A DNA stretch of 64,000 nucleotides, taken from Protopterus annectens. Lineage: Eukaryota; Chordata; Ceratodontiformes; Protopteridae. The notes under the pieces are model-generated. The model was given only the letters and a program-made list of their open reading frames with translations, did no database searches and had not been told where the DNA came from. Below are positions 44,276 through 54,155 of this stretch, one piece after another. Each line of letters opens with the position of its first letter. Position 1 is the first letter of the stretch. The DNA lies in the NCBI RefSeq assembly GCF_019279795.1, contig NC_056732.1, forward strand, positions 181,010,000 through 181,073,999. The letters run 5' to 3'. Both the position numbers and the translations under genes were made by a program.

Positions 44276-46071
44276 CTTCTTCTTCTCTTTCATCTCTTCC
44301 TGTTAGGGGTCACCACAGCAGATCATCTCTTTCCATTTCTTCCTATCCGCTGCATCTTGCTCTGTCACACCAACCACCTGCATGTCCTCTCTCACCAAGT
44401 CCATAAACCTTATCTTAGGCCTTCTTCCTTTCCTGTTACCTGGCAGCTTCATCCTTAGCATCCTTTTCCCAATATACTCTGCATCCATCCACAGCACATG
44501 TCCAAACCAATGTAATCTTGCCTCTCTGGCTTTGTCTCCAAACCTTCCAACCTGGGCTGACCTTCTAATATACTTATTCCTAATTCTGTCCACCCTCGTC
44601 ACACCCAGTGCAAATCTTAACATCTTTAACTCTGCCACTTCCAGCTCTGACTCCTGCCTTTTTGTCAATGCCACCGTCTCTAACCCATACACCATAGCTG
44701 GTCTCACTACCCTCTTGTAGACCTTCCCTTTCACTCTTACTGGTACCCGTCTGTCACAAATCATTCCTGACACTCTTCTCCACCCATTCCACCCTGCCTG
44801 TACTCTCTTCTTCACCTCTCTTCCACACTCATCATTACTCTGAAATGTTGATCCTAAGTACTTAAACTCATCCACCTTCACCAACTCTACTCCCTGCATC
44901 CTCACCATTCCTCTATCCTCTCTCTCATTCACACACACATATTCTGTCTTAGTCCTGATGACCTTCATTCCTCTCCTCTCTAGAGCATATCTTCACCTCT
45001 CCAGGGTCTCCTCAATCTGATCCCTACTCTCACTACAGATCACAATGTCATCTGCAAACATTATAGTCCATGGGGTCTCCTGTCTGATCTCATCTGTCAA
45101 CCTGTCCATCTCCATTGCAAATAAGAACGGGCTCAGAGCTGATCCTTGATGTAATCCCACCTCCACCTTAAATGAATCTATCACTCCCACTGCAGACTTC
45201 ACCACTGTCACACTACCCTCGTACATATCCTGTACCACTCTTACATACTTCTCTGCCACTCCTGACTTCCTCATACAATGACACAACTACTCTCTAGGCA
45301 CCCTATCATATGCTTTCTCCAAGTCCACAAAGACACAATGCAACTCCTTCTGACCTTCCCTATATTTCTCCATCAACAGTCTCAGAGCAAACATCACATC
45401 TGTAGTGCTCTTTCCCAGCATGAAACCATACTGCTGATCGCTATTCATCACCTCCCTTCTTAACCTAGCTTCCACTACTCTTTCCCATAACTTCAAGCTG
45501 TGACTGATTAGTTTTATCCCTCTGTAGTTACTACAACTCTGCACATCACCCTTATTCTTAAAAATAGGTACCAAAACACTTTTTCTCCACTGCTCAGGCA
45601 TCCTTTGGCTTTCCAAGATTTCATTAAACAATCTGGTTAAAAACTCCACTGCCATTTCTGCTAAGCACCTCCATGCTTCCACTGGTATGTCATCTGGACC
45701 AACAGCCTTTCGATTATTCACCCTCTTCATAGCTATCTGTACTTCTTCCTTGCTAATCTGTTTCACTTCCTGATTCACTATTCCCACATCATCCAACCTT
45801 CTATCTCTCTCACATTCTCTTCATTCATCAGCCCCTCAAAGTACTCTTTCCATCTGCTCAAAACACTCTCCTCGCTTGTGAGTATGTTTCCCTCACTATC
45901 CTGTATCACCCTTACCTGCTTCACATCTTTCCCAGCTCAGTCCCTCTGTCTAGCCATTTGGTACAGGTCCTTTTCTCCCTCTTTAGTGTTCAACCTTTCA
46001 TACAACTCTCCATATGCCTTATCCTTAGCCTTCGCCACCTCTCTATTCGCCATGCTCCTCATCTCCTTATA
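44276..46071 (-). mobile_element. RTE-type LINE, 5'-truncated, with 15-bp target duplication
   Basis: Minus-strand element bounded by an exact 15-base direct repeat. The 3' end reads 'gacccctaacaggaagagatg' then a short GAA/AGA-rich tail (complement of 'cttcttcttctctttc'), a pattern common to RTE-like LINEs of fishes and other vertebrates. The 5' end is cut within the linker before RT. It is inserted in CR1 copy E: the sequence straight after the right duplication continues the CR1 esterase frame (KMIDFNNWLNFWC). Confidence 0.88.
44303..46040 (-). pseudogene. RTE-type ORF2 fragment: reverse transcriptase and C-terminus
   Basis: RT of an RTE-group LINE. From the 5' side: NREVAKAKDKAYGELYERL (about 46040-45980), then a stop at about 45937. 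Frame 45796-45287 holds NNRKAVGPDDIPVEAW, FKNKGDVQSCSNYRGIKLISH, DQQYGFMLGKSTTD and FVDLEKAYDRVPRE (motif A). Frame 45286-44993 holds VEVGLHQGSALSPFLFA and MFADDIVICSES (catalytic DD). Frame 44968-44303 holds KTEYVCVNE, VDEFKYLGSTFQSND, VYGLETVALTK and RLHWFGHVLWMD, ending MICCGDP. Two stops or shifts (near 45286 and 44990) separate three long open blocks, so decay is modest. All catalytic residues are present. APE endonuclease lost by truncation. Confidence 0.85.
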
Positions 46072-46086
46072 GAACAGAAAATGATT

Positions 46087-47776
46087 GATTTTAATAATTG
46101 GCTTAATTTCTGGTGTCACTCCAGGGGAATACAATATCTATTAGCATGAGAGGACATGGTTAACAGACCCCTTTGCTTTGCCAAGGATGGTTAACACCAG
46201 GGCTTTCATATACTGGCTAAAACTCTGTCCATCCTATTATAACCTTTTTAGGCAATGTCAAAATGACAAAACTACCAACATAGCAAAAAAAACAAAAAAC
46301 AAAAAAAAAAATCAAAGCAACCTTAAGGTGTTACTGTTCAATGTTAGGAGCCTAAATAAGAAACTCCATGCCCTACAAGCTCTCCTCACTATGGAGAATG
46401 TAGACATCTGTGCTGTTAGTGACGCTTGGTATAAAGTTGCTGAAAATAGTCAGACAGTAGAAGGCTACAGTGCCTTCTACACATTTAGATCAGCAGCATC
46501 ACAGACAGAGGCTAAAGGTGGAGGTGTCTCAATCTATCTTAGCAGCATATACAACTCTAGGTTGGGTAAACAATATGATGCCTTAGAGTTCATCCATGTC
46601 CAAGTCTTCATAGACATGGTTCCCTGCCATGTACTGGCCAGTTACAGGTCATCCTGTATGACCCACAAAGTTCACAACTTTTACCTAAATCTACTAAAAG
46701 CACTCACCATCCAACCAAATACAATATTCATGGGAGACTTTTCTATAGACTGGGAAATGCAGAATGCCTCTAACTCACAGGCACAGCATTTCCTGGACTT
46801 CGTCAACAAAAACACTCTGGACCAGATAGTGCACTCTCCAACCATAGGATCAAACATATTGGACCTACATGGAAGAGTGTTGCCCCCCCCCCCCCCCCCA
46901 CAATGTCACATCCTCATTGGTGAAGTTGGACCACACAACTGTCTCTCTTGAAATAAAATTCAACCTGGAAAATGCAGCTAAACCCATAAAATTTAGAAAC
47001 TCTACTAAAGCAAACTGCATCCTAGTAAGCAACAGTTTGTCAAAACTCATGGCTCTGTCAAACCCCGAGAACATGGCTCTCTGTGCAGAATTATTTATAG
47101 AAATGCTGTGCAAACATGTAAATGGCTACATTGAGGCTACTGTATCTACCAGAAGTAAGCCCAGATCTAACACCAAAAACAAACCACACTGGTGGAATCT
47201 TTACCTTAACAGGCTATATGACGAAAGAAAAAAATCATGGCCAAAATCAAAAAGAGCAACTCTTATCGAGGCAAGAGCTCTCTGATTCAACTAAATAAGA
47301 AAGTAAGAGGTCTAATAAAGTCCAGAAAGGCCAGTTACAAGGTTAGGATAGCTTTCCAGGCTGAAGCGAATCACAAAGCCTTCATCAGTTGTATCAAAAA
47401 ACTTAAAGGTAATGCTAAACAGTGTGTAGAATTGGTGGTAAATGGCACCAACTTCACTGATCAGGGGGACATAGAAAATCTACTGGCTGATGAATTTGGC
47501 TCTAACTTCACTCCCCCACTCACCCTCACTACCTGCTGTGAAATCTTTTCTAGTATATCCCCCCCCCCCAACTATTAGCAGGAAGCAGGTCTTGGAGGTG
47601 CTTGCTAAGGCCAAAAACAATACTTCAATGTGCTCCAACAGTATCCCAGGTTGCCTATTAAATAACCTAAAACATGACCTAGCAAGACCACTTGAGGGCC
47701 TCTTCAGCTACAGTCTTAAAGCAGGTTATGTGCCAGGTGAATGGAAAGCTGCAATAGTCATCCCTCTCAGGATCAT
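46087..47776 (+). pseudogene. CR1-like LINE copy E, left part: esterase end, endonuclease, RT start
   Basis: Plus-strand CR1 relative, more diverged than A, C, D and F. It begins inside the esterase (FNNWLNFWCHSRGIQYLLA), right after the RTE target duplication. Frame 46178-46951 passes without a stop from the esterase C-terminus into the endonuclease: VLLFNVRSLNKKLHALQALL, ENVDICAVSDAWYK, GGGVSIYLSS, GDFSIDWE. It is shifted at a C-run (46883-46899). The linker frames 46869-47285 and 47237-47578 carry HWWNLYLNRLYDERKK and LIKSRKASYK. Another shift occurs in a C-run at 47561-47569. RT starts at about 47600 (KAKNNTSMCSNSIPGCLL) and stops in VPGEWKAAIVIPL, where a CR1 fragment on the other strand is inserted. 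Confidence 0.75.
46883..46899. repeat. Poly-C run causing a frameshift
   Basis: Seventeen C in a row inside the endonuclease frame of copy E, which changes frame here. Confidence 0.9.
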
Positions 47777-48601
47777 AGGGAGTTCATAGGAAGTTACTAG
47801 GCTATTGGCCCTGAGACCCTTACAGGCATAGCCAAGAATTTAGTCCATGTTCCAACAAATCAGCACCCTATGCCACTGCCCAACAGGGACACAGGTGGAG
47901 TCCCAGGGGTGTATTTTCTGTTCCCCATCCAGTTATCCAGGTTGAGCTTAAAAAGGGTTAATGAGGTACTCTGCTTGATGTGGAGAGGGATTCTATTCCA
48001 CAAAAGGGGGAGTCCCTGGGACAGAAATCTGTTGCACCAACAAGTCTTATTGATGTCACAGACCAGGTTGAGGTCGCTCATGTGGGTTACTCAAGTGGAG
48101 CTTGACTTCCGGATATGAAGCAGTCCCATCAAGGTGGGGTCTGAGATTGCTTTGTGTGCCAGACAGAGATCTCCTCTGAGGAGTCTGTAGAAGACTGACT
48201 AGAGGGACAGAGCTTTTGCCTGTCTGTGTAGGGTAGATGTTTGAGGCCCTGGATTCTACTGATGAGGAACCTCTGTGGTCTCTCCAGCTGCTGCATGTGC
48301 TTTGTGAGGTACATGCCAAAAGGGGCACTGTACTTAATAATGGCTCTTATACAGGAGAATACGGGGATGTTATGACCACCTTGTATCTGGATGAGATACT
48401 CTTACTAATGAGGTGGGCCATGTAGAAAGCTTTCTGTACAACAGAGGTAATATGGTAGTCAAAAGTCAGTTTGTTATCAACCTGGGTGGCCAAGTCCCTC
48501 ATGACTGATTGCATAATTAGGACCTTATTATCAATGTGATAATTTGTGAGGACATCACTCTCCCCAAAAGGGATGAGGATGCATTTTTTGGCTTTCAGTT
48601 T
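47777..48601 (-). mobile_element. CR1-like fragment nested in copy E, opposite strand
   Basis: A 5'-truncated minus-strand CR1 copy. Its 3' end at 47777 shows the complement of a tail octamer (gttcatagg) and the 3' UTR phrase 'actaggctattggccc'. It encodes KCILIPFGESDVLTNYHID (48590-48530), a degraded thumb region, and a C-terminus NKTCWCNRFLSQGLPLLWNRIPL (about 48060-47960) ending LLGSGIGC. Several stops. Left and right flanks belong to one interrupted sentence of copy E, so this is an insertion, not an inversion. No clean target duplication is seen. Confidence 0.75.
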
Positions 48602-50060
48602 GCCAAAAAGGGTGGACCATCACTTGACCTCAGGAACTATAGACTTATCAGTCTGATAAGTCTAATATGCACAGCCATGGAACATGTTATCATGGAAATG
48701 ATCAACAAGGACAGATACTGGTCCCATTCGAGTTTGGCTTTGTTAAGGTAAAGTCTTGCCTACTTAACCTGGTAGACTGACTTGAGAGGGTAACCATGGC
48801 TATAAATGAAGGGAAAATGGTGCATACCACCTATCTTGACCCAGCCAAGGCATTCGATACAGTGCTCCACTCAGGTATTATTGGCAAACTATCAGAACTA
48901 GGTATAAATCCTTACATAACTCAATGGATTGTCAGCTGGCTCACAGATAGGACCTAAGAAGTCAGGATCGGTGAGACCACCCCGACCAAGAGACTGTTAC
49001 CAGTGGAGTATCCAAGGGCTTTGTGTTGAGCCCACTCCTGTTTGGCATCTTGACTTCTCAGAAGTCAAGGCTAATGTCAAAAACCTCACCAAGTTCACAG
49101 ATGGCTGTAAAATGGGAGCTTTCATTAATCTCCCCACCACAACACCAGCATTTTACAAAAGAATCTAACACAAACAAATGACTGGTGCAAAAGTCACAGA
49201 TTAAAATTCAATGCAAAGAAAATGGATTATAGTGCCCTTTGGGAAATTGCCCTCTCATGCTACTTATTTCATTGATAAAACACCCATAAGAATTGAACTA
49301 ATAGGAATCTGGGAACATATTTAGACAGTAATCTGGTGTTCAACCAACATTTGTCAAGACAGTAAGAAAATTATTTTATGTCAGCCAACTTATATGCAAG
49401 GTTATAACATCCAGATCCAAGGAAGTAATAGTAACACTCTATTTAGTTCTTATCAGACCCATCATTGAGTACAATGTCCCCGTTGGCATGTAGCTAGCCA
49501 GGTACTTGCAATAGTTGAAACACATTTAAAAGTTCCTAACCAAGAGAATCAAGAGTATGAATTCTCTGTCCTACATAGATCACCTTAACGTCCATTCTCT
49601 GTACTCAGTCTCCTACATGTTACTGAGAGGTGATCTATGCCTAGCATATAAGGTATCCTCAGATCCAACTCTGTTGGATCTCTTGCACATCCACAAGACA
49701 AACAACAACAGAAATACTAGATTTGAGGACCTGAGCTTTGTCTGCAACATAAATAGAACCTGCTAGAGGGACTGATACATGTTTCAAAGGATACCTAAGC
49801 TATGGAATAAGCTCCCCATCTACGTAAAGCAGAATTCCTCACTGACTCACCCCCCGGTCTGGTCCTCATGTCTTTGATGGAAATAAGTCAACAGTAAGTA
49901 AATTAATCCCCAACTAACATATTCCCCAACACATGACTCTTAGCTACCTCCCTACAGTATAATTGTTCAAGGAACTCTGGGACAAAACTGGCTTGGGTTG
50001 CACAGTTATGCTTGTAAAGAACCTGGTGGTCATTAGCCTAGTACGAACCTATGAACCTAA
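48602..50060 (+). pseudogene. CR1-like LINE copy E, right part: RT and 3' end
   Basis: Resumes with KKGGPSLDLRNYRLISLISLICTAMEHVIMEMINKD (48608-48715), which follows directly on VIPL at 47768. Then FEFGFVKVKSC-like, HTTYLDPAKAFDTVLH (motif A, about 48830-48870), SKGFVLSPLLFGI-like, KFTDGCKMGAF where KFADDCKLGA is expected (the first catalytic Asp of the pair lost to Gly, about 49090), LKFNAKKMDYS. The C-terminal part is LYSVSYMLLRGDLCLAYK (49600-49650) and LLDLLHIHKT. It ends with 'ctagtacgaacctatgaacc' at about 50057, the family tail. Many stops and small indels. Inactive. Confidence 0.75.
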
Positions 50061-51520
50061 ACACCTAAAAAAAAATTTCTTACAAAAGACTCACATACAG
50101 CCCTTGCTCATGCCTACCTCCTACACAGTCTTCTCGATAGCTCACAAATCCTTATCAACTTGCACACAGGCTTACTAAGTAAACTTGAAATCACCTATAA
50201 TAAAATTGCCAGGTTTGCAACAAACCAAACATATCTCTCTCTCATCACTTCCACTCCCTCAAGGCTCTAAATTAGTTAGAATTCCACACCAACTTCTATC
50301 CTCACAACTGCTTGTCATTCACAACATCCTTAACAAGCCCTCCTCATGCCCTAACCTCTCCTCTAAAATCTCTCTCCATACACCAACTGGAAACCTCAGG
50401 AGCTCCGATCAACTTCTTCTAGAAATATACAAACCTAAACGATCTATAGGTCAAGTTAGACCCCTGCCCTAAACTGGAACAAACTCCCCCTGGGCATACA
50501 TACAATATCTCACACACTGGAATTAAAAAAAGTACTTAAAGAACACCTCCAAAACTCCTGGACTTGCCATTGTAACCCCCCCTTGAATTTCACTATCTTA
50601 CTGAACAGTTAACACTTACCCTAGTAACCACTAACCCTCCATCTGCATTCTCATCTCTTGTCCAAAGAGCTGCCCTTTCCTCCCTCTATTTTGGGTCTAT
50701 ATCATATCATCAAATGTTTAAAAAAGTGAATGATGAATAATCGACCCCATGTAAGCGAAAGCTTACAATCTCGAGAGCTCAGAACAGCGATTTTTTTTCC
50801 AAGGAGAAAAAAATTGCTGTTTCAAAAAAAAAAGAAAAAAAAAAGAAAAAGAAAAAAAATTGAAACAATACATAAAGTGGGGGGCTTCTCCCTCCACAGC
50901 TACCCCTACTTAAATATACCAACTCTGAGATCGTACTACAGTGCAGAAAATGGCAAAGTAATGGAAGCAGCCAAGCAAATTCTTTCCCTGGGAAAGAATT
51001 TTCTTAAAAGCTGCTTCGCTATTTTGCCTTTTTGTTGTTTTAAGTTCGACCAAGACGCATTCAATAGAATGCGTCTTTGGTCATCTAATAGGAACCCTCT
51101 ATTTTTTAGTCTCTTCTTGCTCTTCCTACTGACACCTACTGCTCCCAAAGACTCTCCCTTAACTCTCCCTCCCTTAATATCTGTTGCCTTCGCTCTCCTC
51201 CTGGGTTCATCCTATACTTACATAACAACAACAAAAAACCCCACAATTTTTCTACACTCAGTACAAATTATATCGTGGAAAATGTAATGTCTTGAACTGT
51301 GTATGTTGACAATGTAAACAGGGATGCTTTTAAGAAGTTACAAATGTCTTGAACTATTTTTATTACAAATGTAACAAAAAGTATGTAGGAAACAATGTAT
51401 TTTATTTTGTAGAATGTACTATGTAGTTATGTGGGTATTTTTGTCCTTGGGCTTCCGCTGAAAAAGGGCTCTAGCTCAGTCAGACTTTTCCAGTCAACAA
51501 ATCTCAAATAAATAAATAAA
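50061..51520 (+). pseudogene. Other LINE, C-terminal fragment with (AATA)n tail
   Basis: A different LINE family. About 50090-50480 reads HAYLLHSLLDSS, KLEITYNKIARFATNQTYLS, PNLSSKISLHTPTGNLRSSDQLLLEIYKPKRSIGQ, followed in other frames by WNKLPLGI and LKKVLKEHL, the usual end of L2/Rex/CR1-group ORF2 proteins (the LRSS and WNSLP patterns). 3' UTR sequence seems to continue to 51480 ('gggcttccgctgaaaaagggctc') and ends in an AATA array. A foldback element interrupts the 3' UTR at about 50715-51085. The clade cannot be fixed from this piece. Its 5' limit coincides with the end of CR1 copy E. Confidence 0.5.
50715..51085. mobile_element. Foldback element (member 3), hairpin chain
   Basis: Noncoding chain of hairpins: GTAAGC-GAAA-GCTTAC at 50753-50768; a T-rich/A-rich arm pair at about 50787-50825; nested arms with 'ggcaaa' (50952) and 'ttttgcc' (51022-51028) enclosing the 11-bp arms AATTCTTTCCC / GGGAAAGAATT (50978-51000); and 15-bp arms GACCAAGACGCATTC (one base extra on the far side) at 51048-51083. 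The segment 50903-50944 is nearly the same as 38238-38279. Unlike members 1 and 2 it is not flanked by AT arrays. Limits are approximate. Confidence 0.55.
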
Positions 51521-51529
51521 TAAATAAAA
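51507..51529. repeat. (AAAT)n array, likely LINE tail
   Basis: Five to six AAAT units at the end of the LINE 3' UTR. Confidence 0.85.
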
Positions 51530-51893
51530 ATGTTACTTATTACTATTAATCCAGGAAAGAAGGGAAATGACATGTCATCTCGATTGTGTGTTCATTTTTG
51601 GGGCAGTTTTCTTTTTGTTATTATACTTTTATTTTGCTAGTTCATTAATTGTATTGGTAAAATGTTTATCCTTAAATATTCTGAGGTTGAGGAGTACTTA
51701 ATTTTCAATTTCCAGTTCATAGTTTTGCAGTTTTAAAATGAAGCATGAAATACAGAAAAATTAATTGTCTCAGCATCTGATGTTTTAACCTTGTCACCCA
51801 CAGCAAATAATACTAAATAATTGGAGGTATTTGTTCAAAAGAGAGGAAAGGGGTGTAGATTCAAGTACTGGAATAAAGTACGTCTTATTCATG

Positions 51894-51894
<1 letters not shown>

Positions 51895-51950
<56 letters not shown>
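51895..51950. repeat. (TG)n microsatellite
   Basis: Perfect TG array of about 56 bases, abutting directly the 3' end of CR1 copy F. Confidence 0.95.
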
Positions 51951-51951
<1 letters not shown>

Positions 51952-53418
51952 CATAGGTTCATAGGTTGGTAATAGGCTATCGGCCCTAGCGTTTATACAA
52001 GCCTAGCCATAACAATTCCCTGGCTATTTCTTCCCACAATATTTACTTCCCCGGACCCCTGTCTAGCAGGTCGACTGACGTGATCCTCCGGGTTAATTTC
52101 CTATATCCCATCCAGTTGTCAGGGTTCCTTTTGAAGAGGGCCAAAGAGGCGCTCTGCGTGACATGTATGGGCAGTCCCTTCCAGAGTCTGGGGAGTCTCT
52201 GGATCAGGAACCTATCCTTCCAGCATGTTTTGTTCATTGTGATGACAAGGTTTAGATCCCTGGAGCATGTGGCTCTGAGGGATTGGAATTTCTTTAAATG
52301 TACCATGTCCAACAGCTCCGGCTTTGACATGGCCTTGTATGTTAAGCAGAGATCGCCACTGAGTAGACAATATGCGACAGAGTATAGCTGGAGTTTTTTT
52401 AGACGGTCAGCATAGGGCATCTGCTTTAGGCTTGTGATTCTTTTAGTGAGGTATTTCTGCGGCCTTTCCAGTTGTTGCAGATGTCTTGAGAGGTACATAC
52501 CAAATGGGGCATTGTATTCTATAATGGTCTAATGAGGGATGAGTACAGTGGGACAATGACCTCCTTTTTTCTGGATGAAAAGCCCTTAGTGATGAGGTGC
52601 GCCACATAGAAGGATTTCCTGATTGTTGTGGTGATGTGGTTTATCGAAGGTGAGGCCACTGTCTACCTGTGTCCCTAAGTCTCTTATCACACTTTCAGTG
52701 TTTAGTGTACTGCCATCTATGTGGTAATTCATGGGTACATGTTTTTTCCCAAAGGGGATAACTATACATTTCTTGGCATTGAGCTTGAGCCCATGGCTCT
52801 GGCACCAAGCATCTGTTTCTGTAAGGCCCCTTTTTTTAGAATATCCACATCATTTGGGGATTCAGTAATGGCTCCCAGTTTGCAGTCATCTGAGAACCTT
52901 GTTAGCCAGAGTCCCTTAGTGTTGGCCTGTACATCAGAGAAGTAGATGCCAAACAAGAGCGGTCCCAGGAATGAACCCTGAGGTACTCAACTTGTCACTT
53001 GTCTGGAGCTGGATTTGGAGTCGGCTACTTTTACAGTGTGGATTCTGTCAGTGAGCCAGTTGGCAACCCATCGAGTGACATAGGGCTTAATGCCCAGCTT
53101 AGTAAGTTTATCTATGATTCCAGAGTGGGGGATGGTGTTGAAGGCCTTGGTGAGGTCCAGATAGGCTGTATTGACCACCTTACCCTCGTCGACAACTCTG
53201 GAGACTGATTCAAAGAAGTCAATCAGATTCAGGAGACAAGATAGGCAATTCACGAACCCAAACTGGGTGGGCTCCAATGTTTGAAGGTTGCCACTGTTCT
53301 TTGTTTATAAGTTCTATGATAATACATTCCATGGCCTTGCAGATCAGGCTCGTCAGACTGATGGGGCAGTAGTTACCAGGATCTAAGCTGGATCCCCCCT
53401 TGTGGAGTGGGATAACTC
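51951..53418 (-). mobile_element. CR1-like LINE copy F, 5'-truncated
   Basis: Minus-strand copy. Its 3' tail (tcataggttcataggttgg, complement of the octamers) touches the TG array. It encodes RT from VIPLHKGGSSLDPGNYCPISLTSLI (53415) onward: FVNCLSCLLNLIDFFE, TAYLDLTKAFNTIPH (motif A Asp to Asn, as in copy C), LGPLLFGIYFSDV, FSDDCKLGA (Ser for Ala, DD kept), LNAKKC-like block and a long open C-terminal frame 52498-52043 (YLSRHLQQLERPQKYLTKRI, YSVAYCLLSGDLCLTYK, LLDRGPGK). Frameshifts at about 52985, 52760 and 52530. It shares with copy C the Asn in motif A, suggesting descent from a common defective lineage or a shared change. Truncated near 53418. Confidence 0.82.
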
Positions 53419-53838
53419 TGAGAGCTGTATGTTTTAAGCAGGAACGTTCAATAACTCAAAACATTATCTGAAAGATAAATTAATAATATGTTCTGGTTCA
53501 AAATACCTAAAAGAAGAATTTTCAGCAGGCCAGAACATTGTCTAAAAGAAAAATGTCATGAATTAAACGTGAGTCAGTTTGGAGGACTCAGAAGATAAAC
53601 GTTCAATAGACTAGATATTAATTTAAAAATATATATAGTTCTGTGAAGTAGGGATGGGTAAAATGGACTAAAACCGTACAAAGAAAACATTATACTTACT
53701 GGCAGGTGCAAGATTAAAAGAAAGCTCCATCTTAGAAATAAAAAAATCTATTTTTTATTCTATTTTTGATTTCTGAGCTATTTTAACAGATAAAAATCAC
53801 TCTGCTTCCTATATATTTGTAATATGTTTACTGGAAAA
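53419..53838. other. No supported feature
   Basis: AT-rich sequence between copy F and the MITE. I see no motif. Confidence 0.5.
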
Positions 53839-54155
53839 CATAGCTCTCAACCTCTTAGTACAAAAAATCTGGGCAAAGCCAAAAATAATGGGGAGACAAA
53901 GCCCCAAAATAGAGACAACTTTTAAATACTGGTCTTGTAAAATTATAAAGTCATTAAAAGAAAACGCCTTGTATTACCATACATTTTCTAAAGAATATGA
54001 CACGTAAAACTCAAATAATTATCATTATTTAGTGAATTCAGCCCTCACTGATTTGCCACAAAAATCCAGCAAACAGAATTTCATGAGGAACAGATCAAAA
54101 ATATGAGGCAAAAATCTGGACATTCTGAAAAAAATCTCGACAGTTGAGAGGTATG
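53839..54155. mobile_element. 317-bp hAT-like MITE, copy 1
   Basis: Ends CATAGCTCTCAAC and the complement of CATACCTCTCAAC (12 of 13 pair). Flanked by an 8-bp duplication with one difference: CTGGAAAA (53831-53838) and CTGCAAAA (54156-54163). Exactly as long as the copy at 58130-58446. Noncoding. 8-bp duplications fit hAT. Confidence 0.82.

Noticed and set aside
44382..44720. Plus-strand frame of 112 codons over the RTE element
   Set aside because: Shadow of the minus-strand RTE coding frame, which carries clear RT motifs.
47777..48601. Twin-priming inversion of copy E
   Set aside because: The inverted piece has its own 3' tail, and copy E has its own complete right part, so it is a separate insertion.
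51450..51490. 'ctgaaaaagggctctagctcag' as another hammerhead-like core
   Set aside because: Lacks CUGANGA and the GAAA spacing; no pairing stem II.
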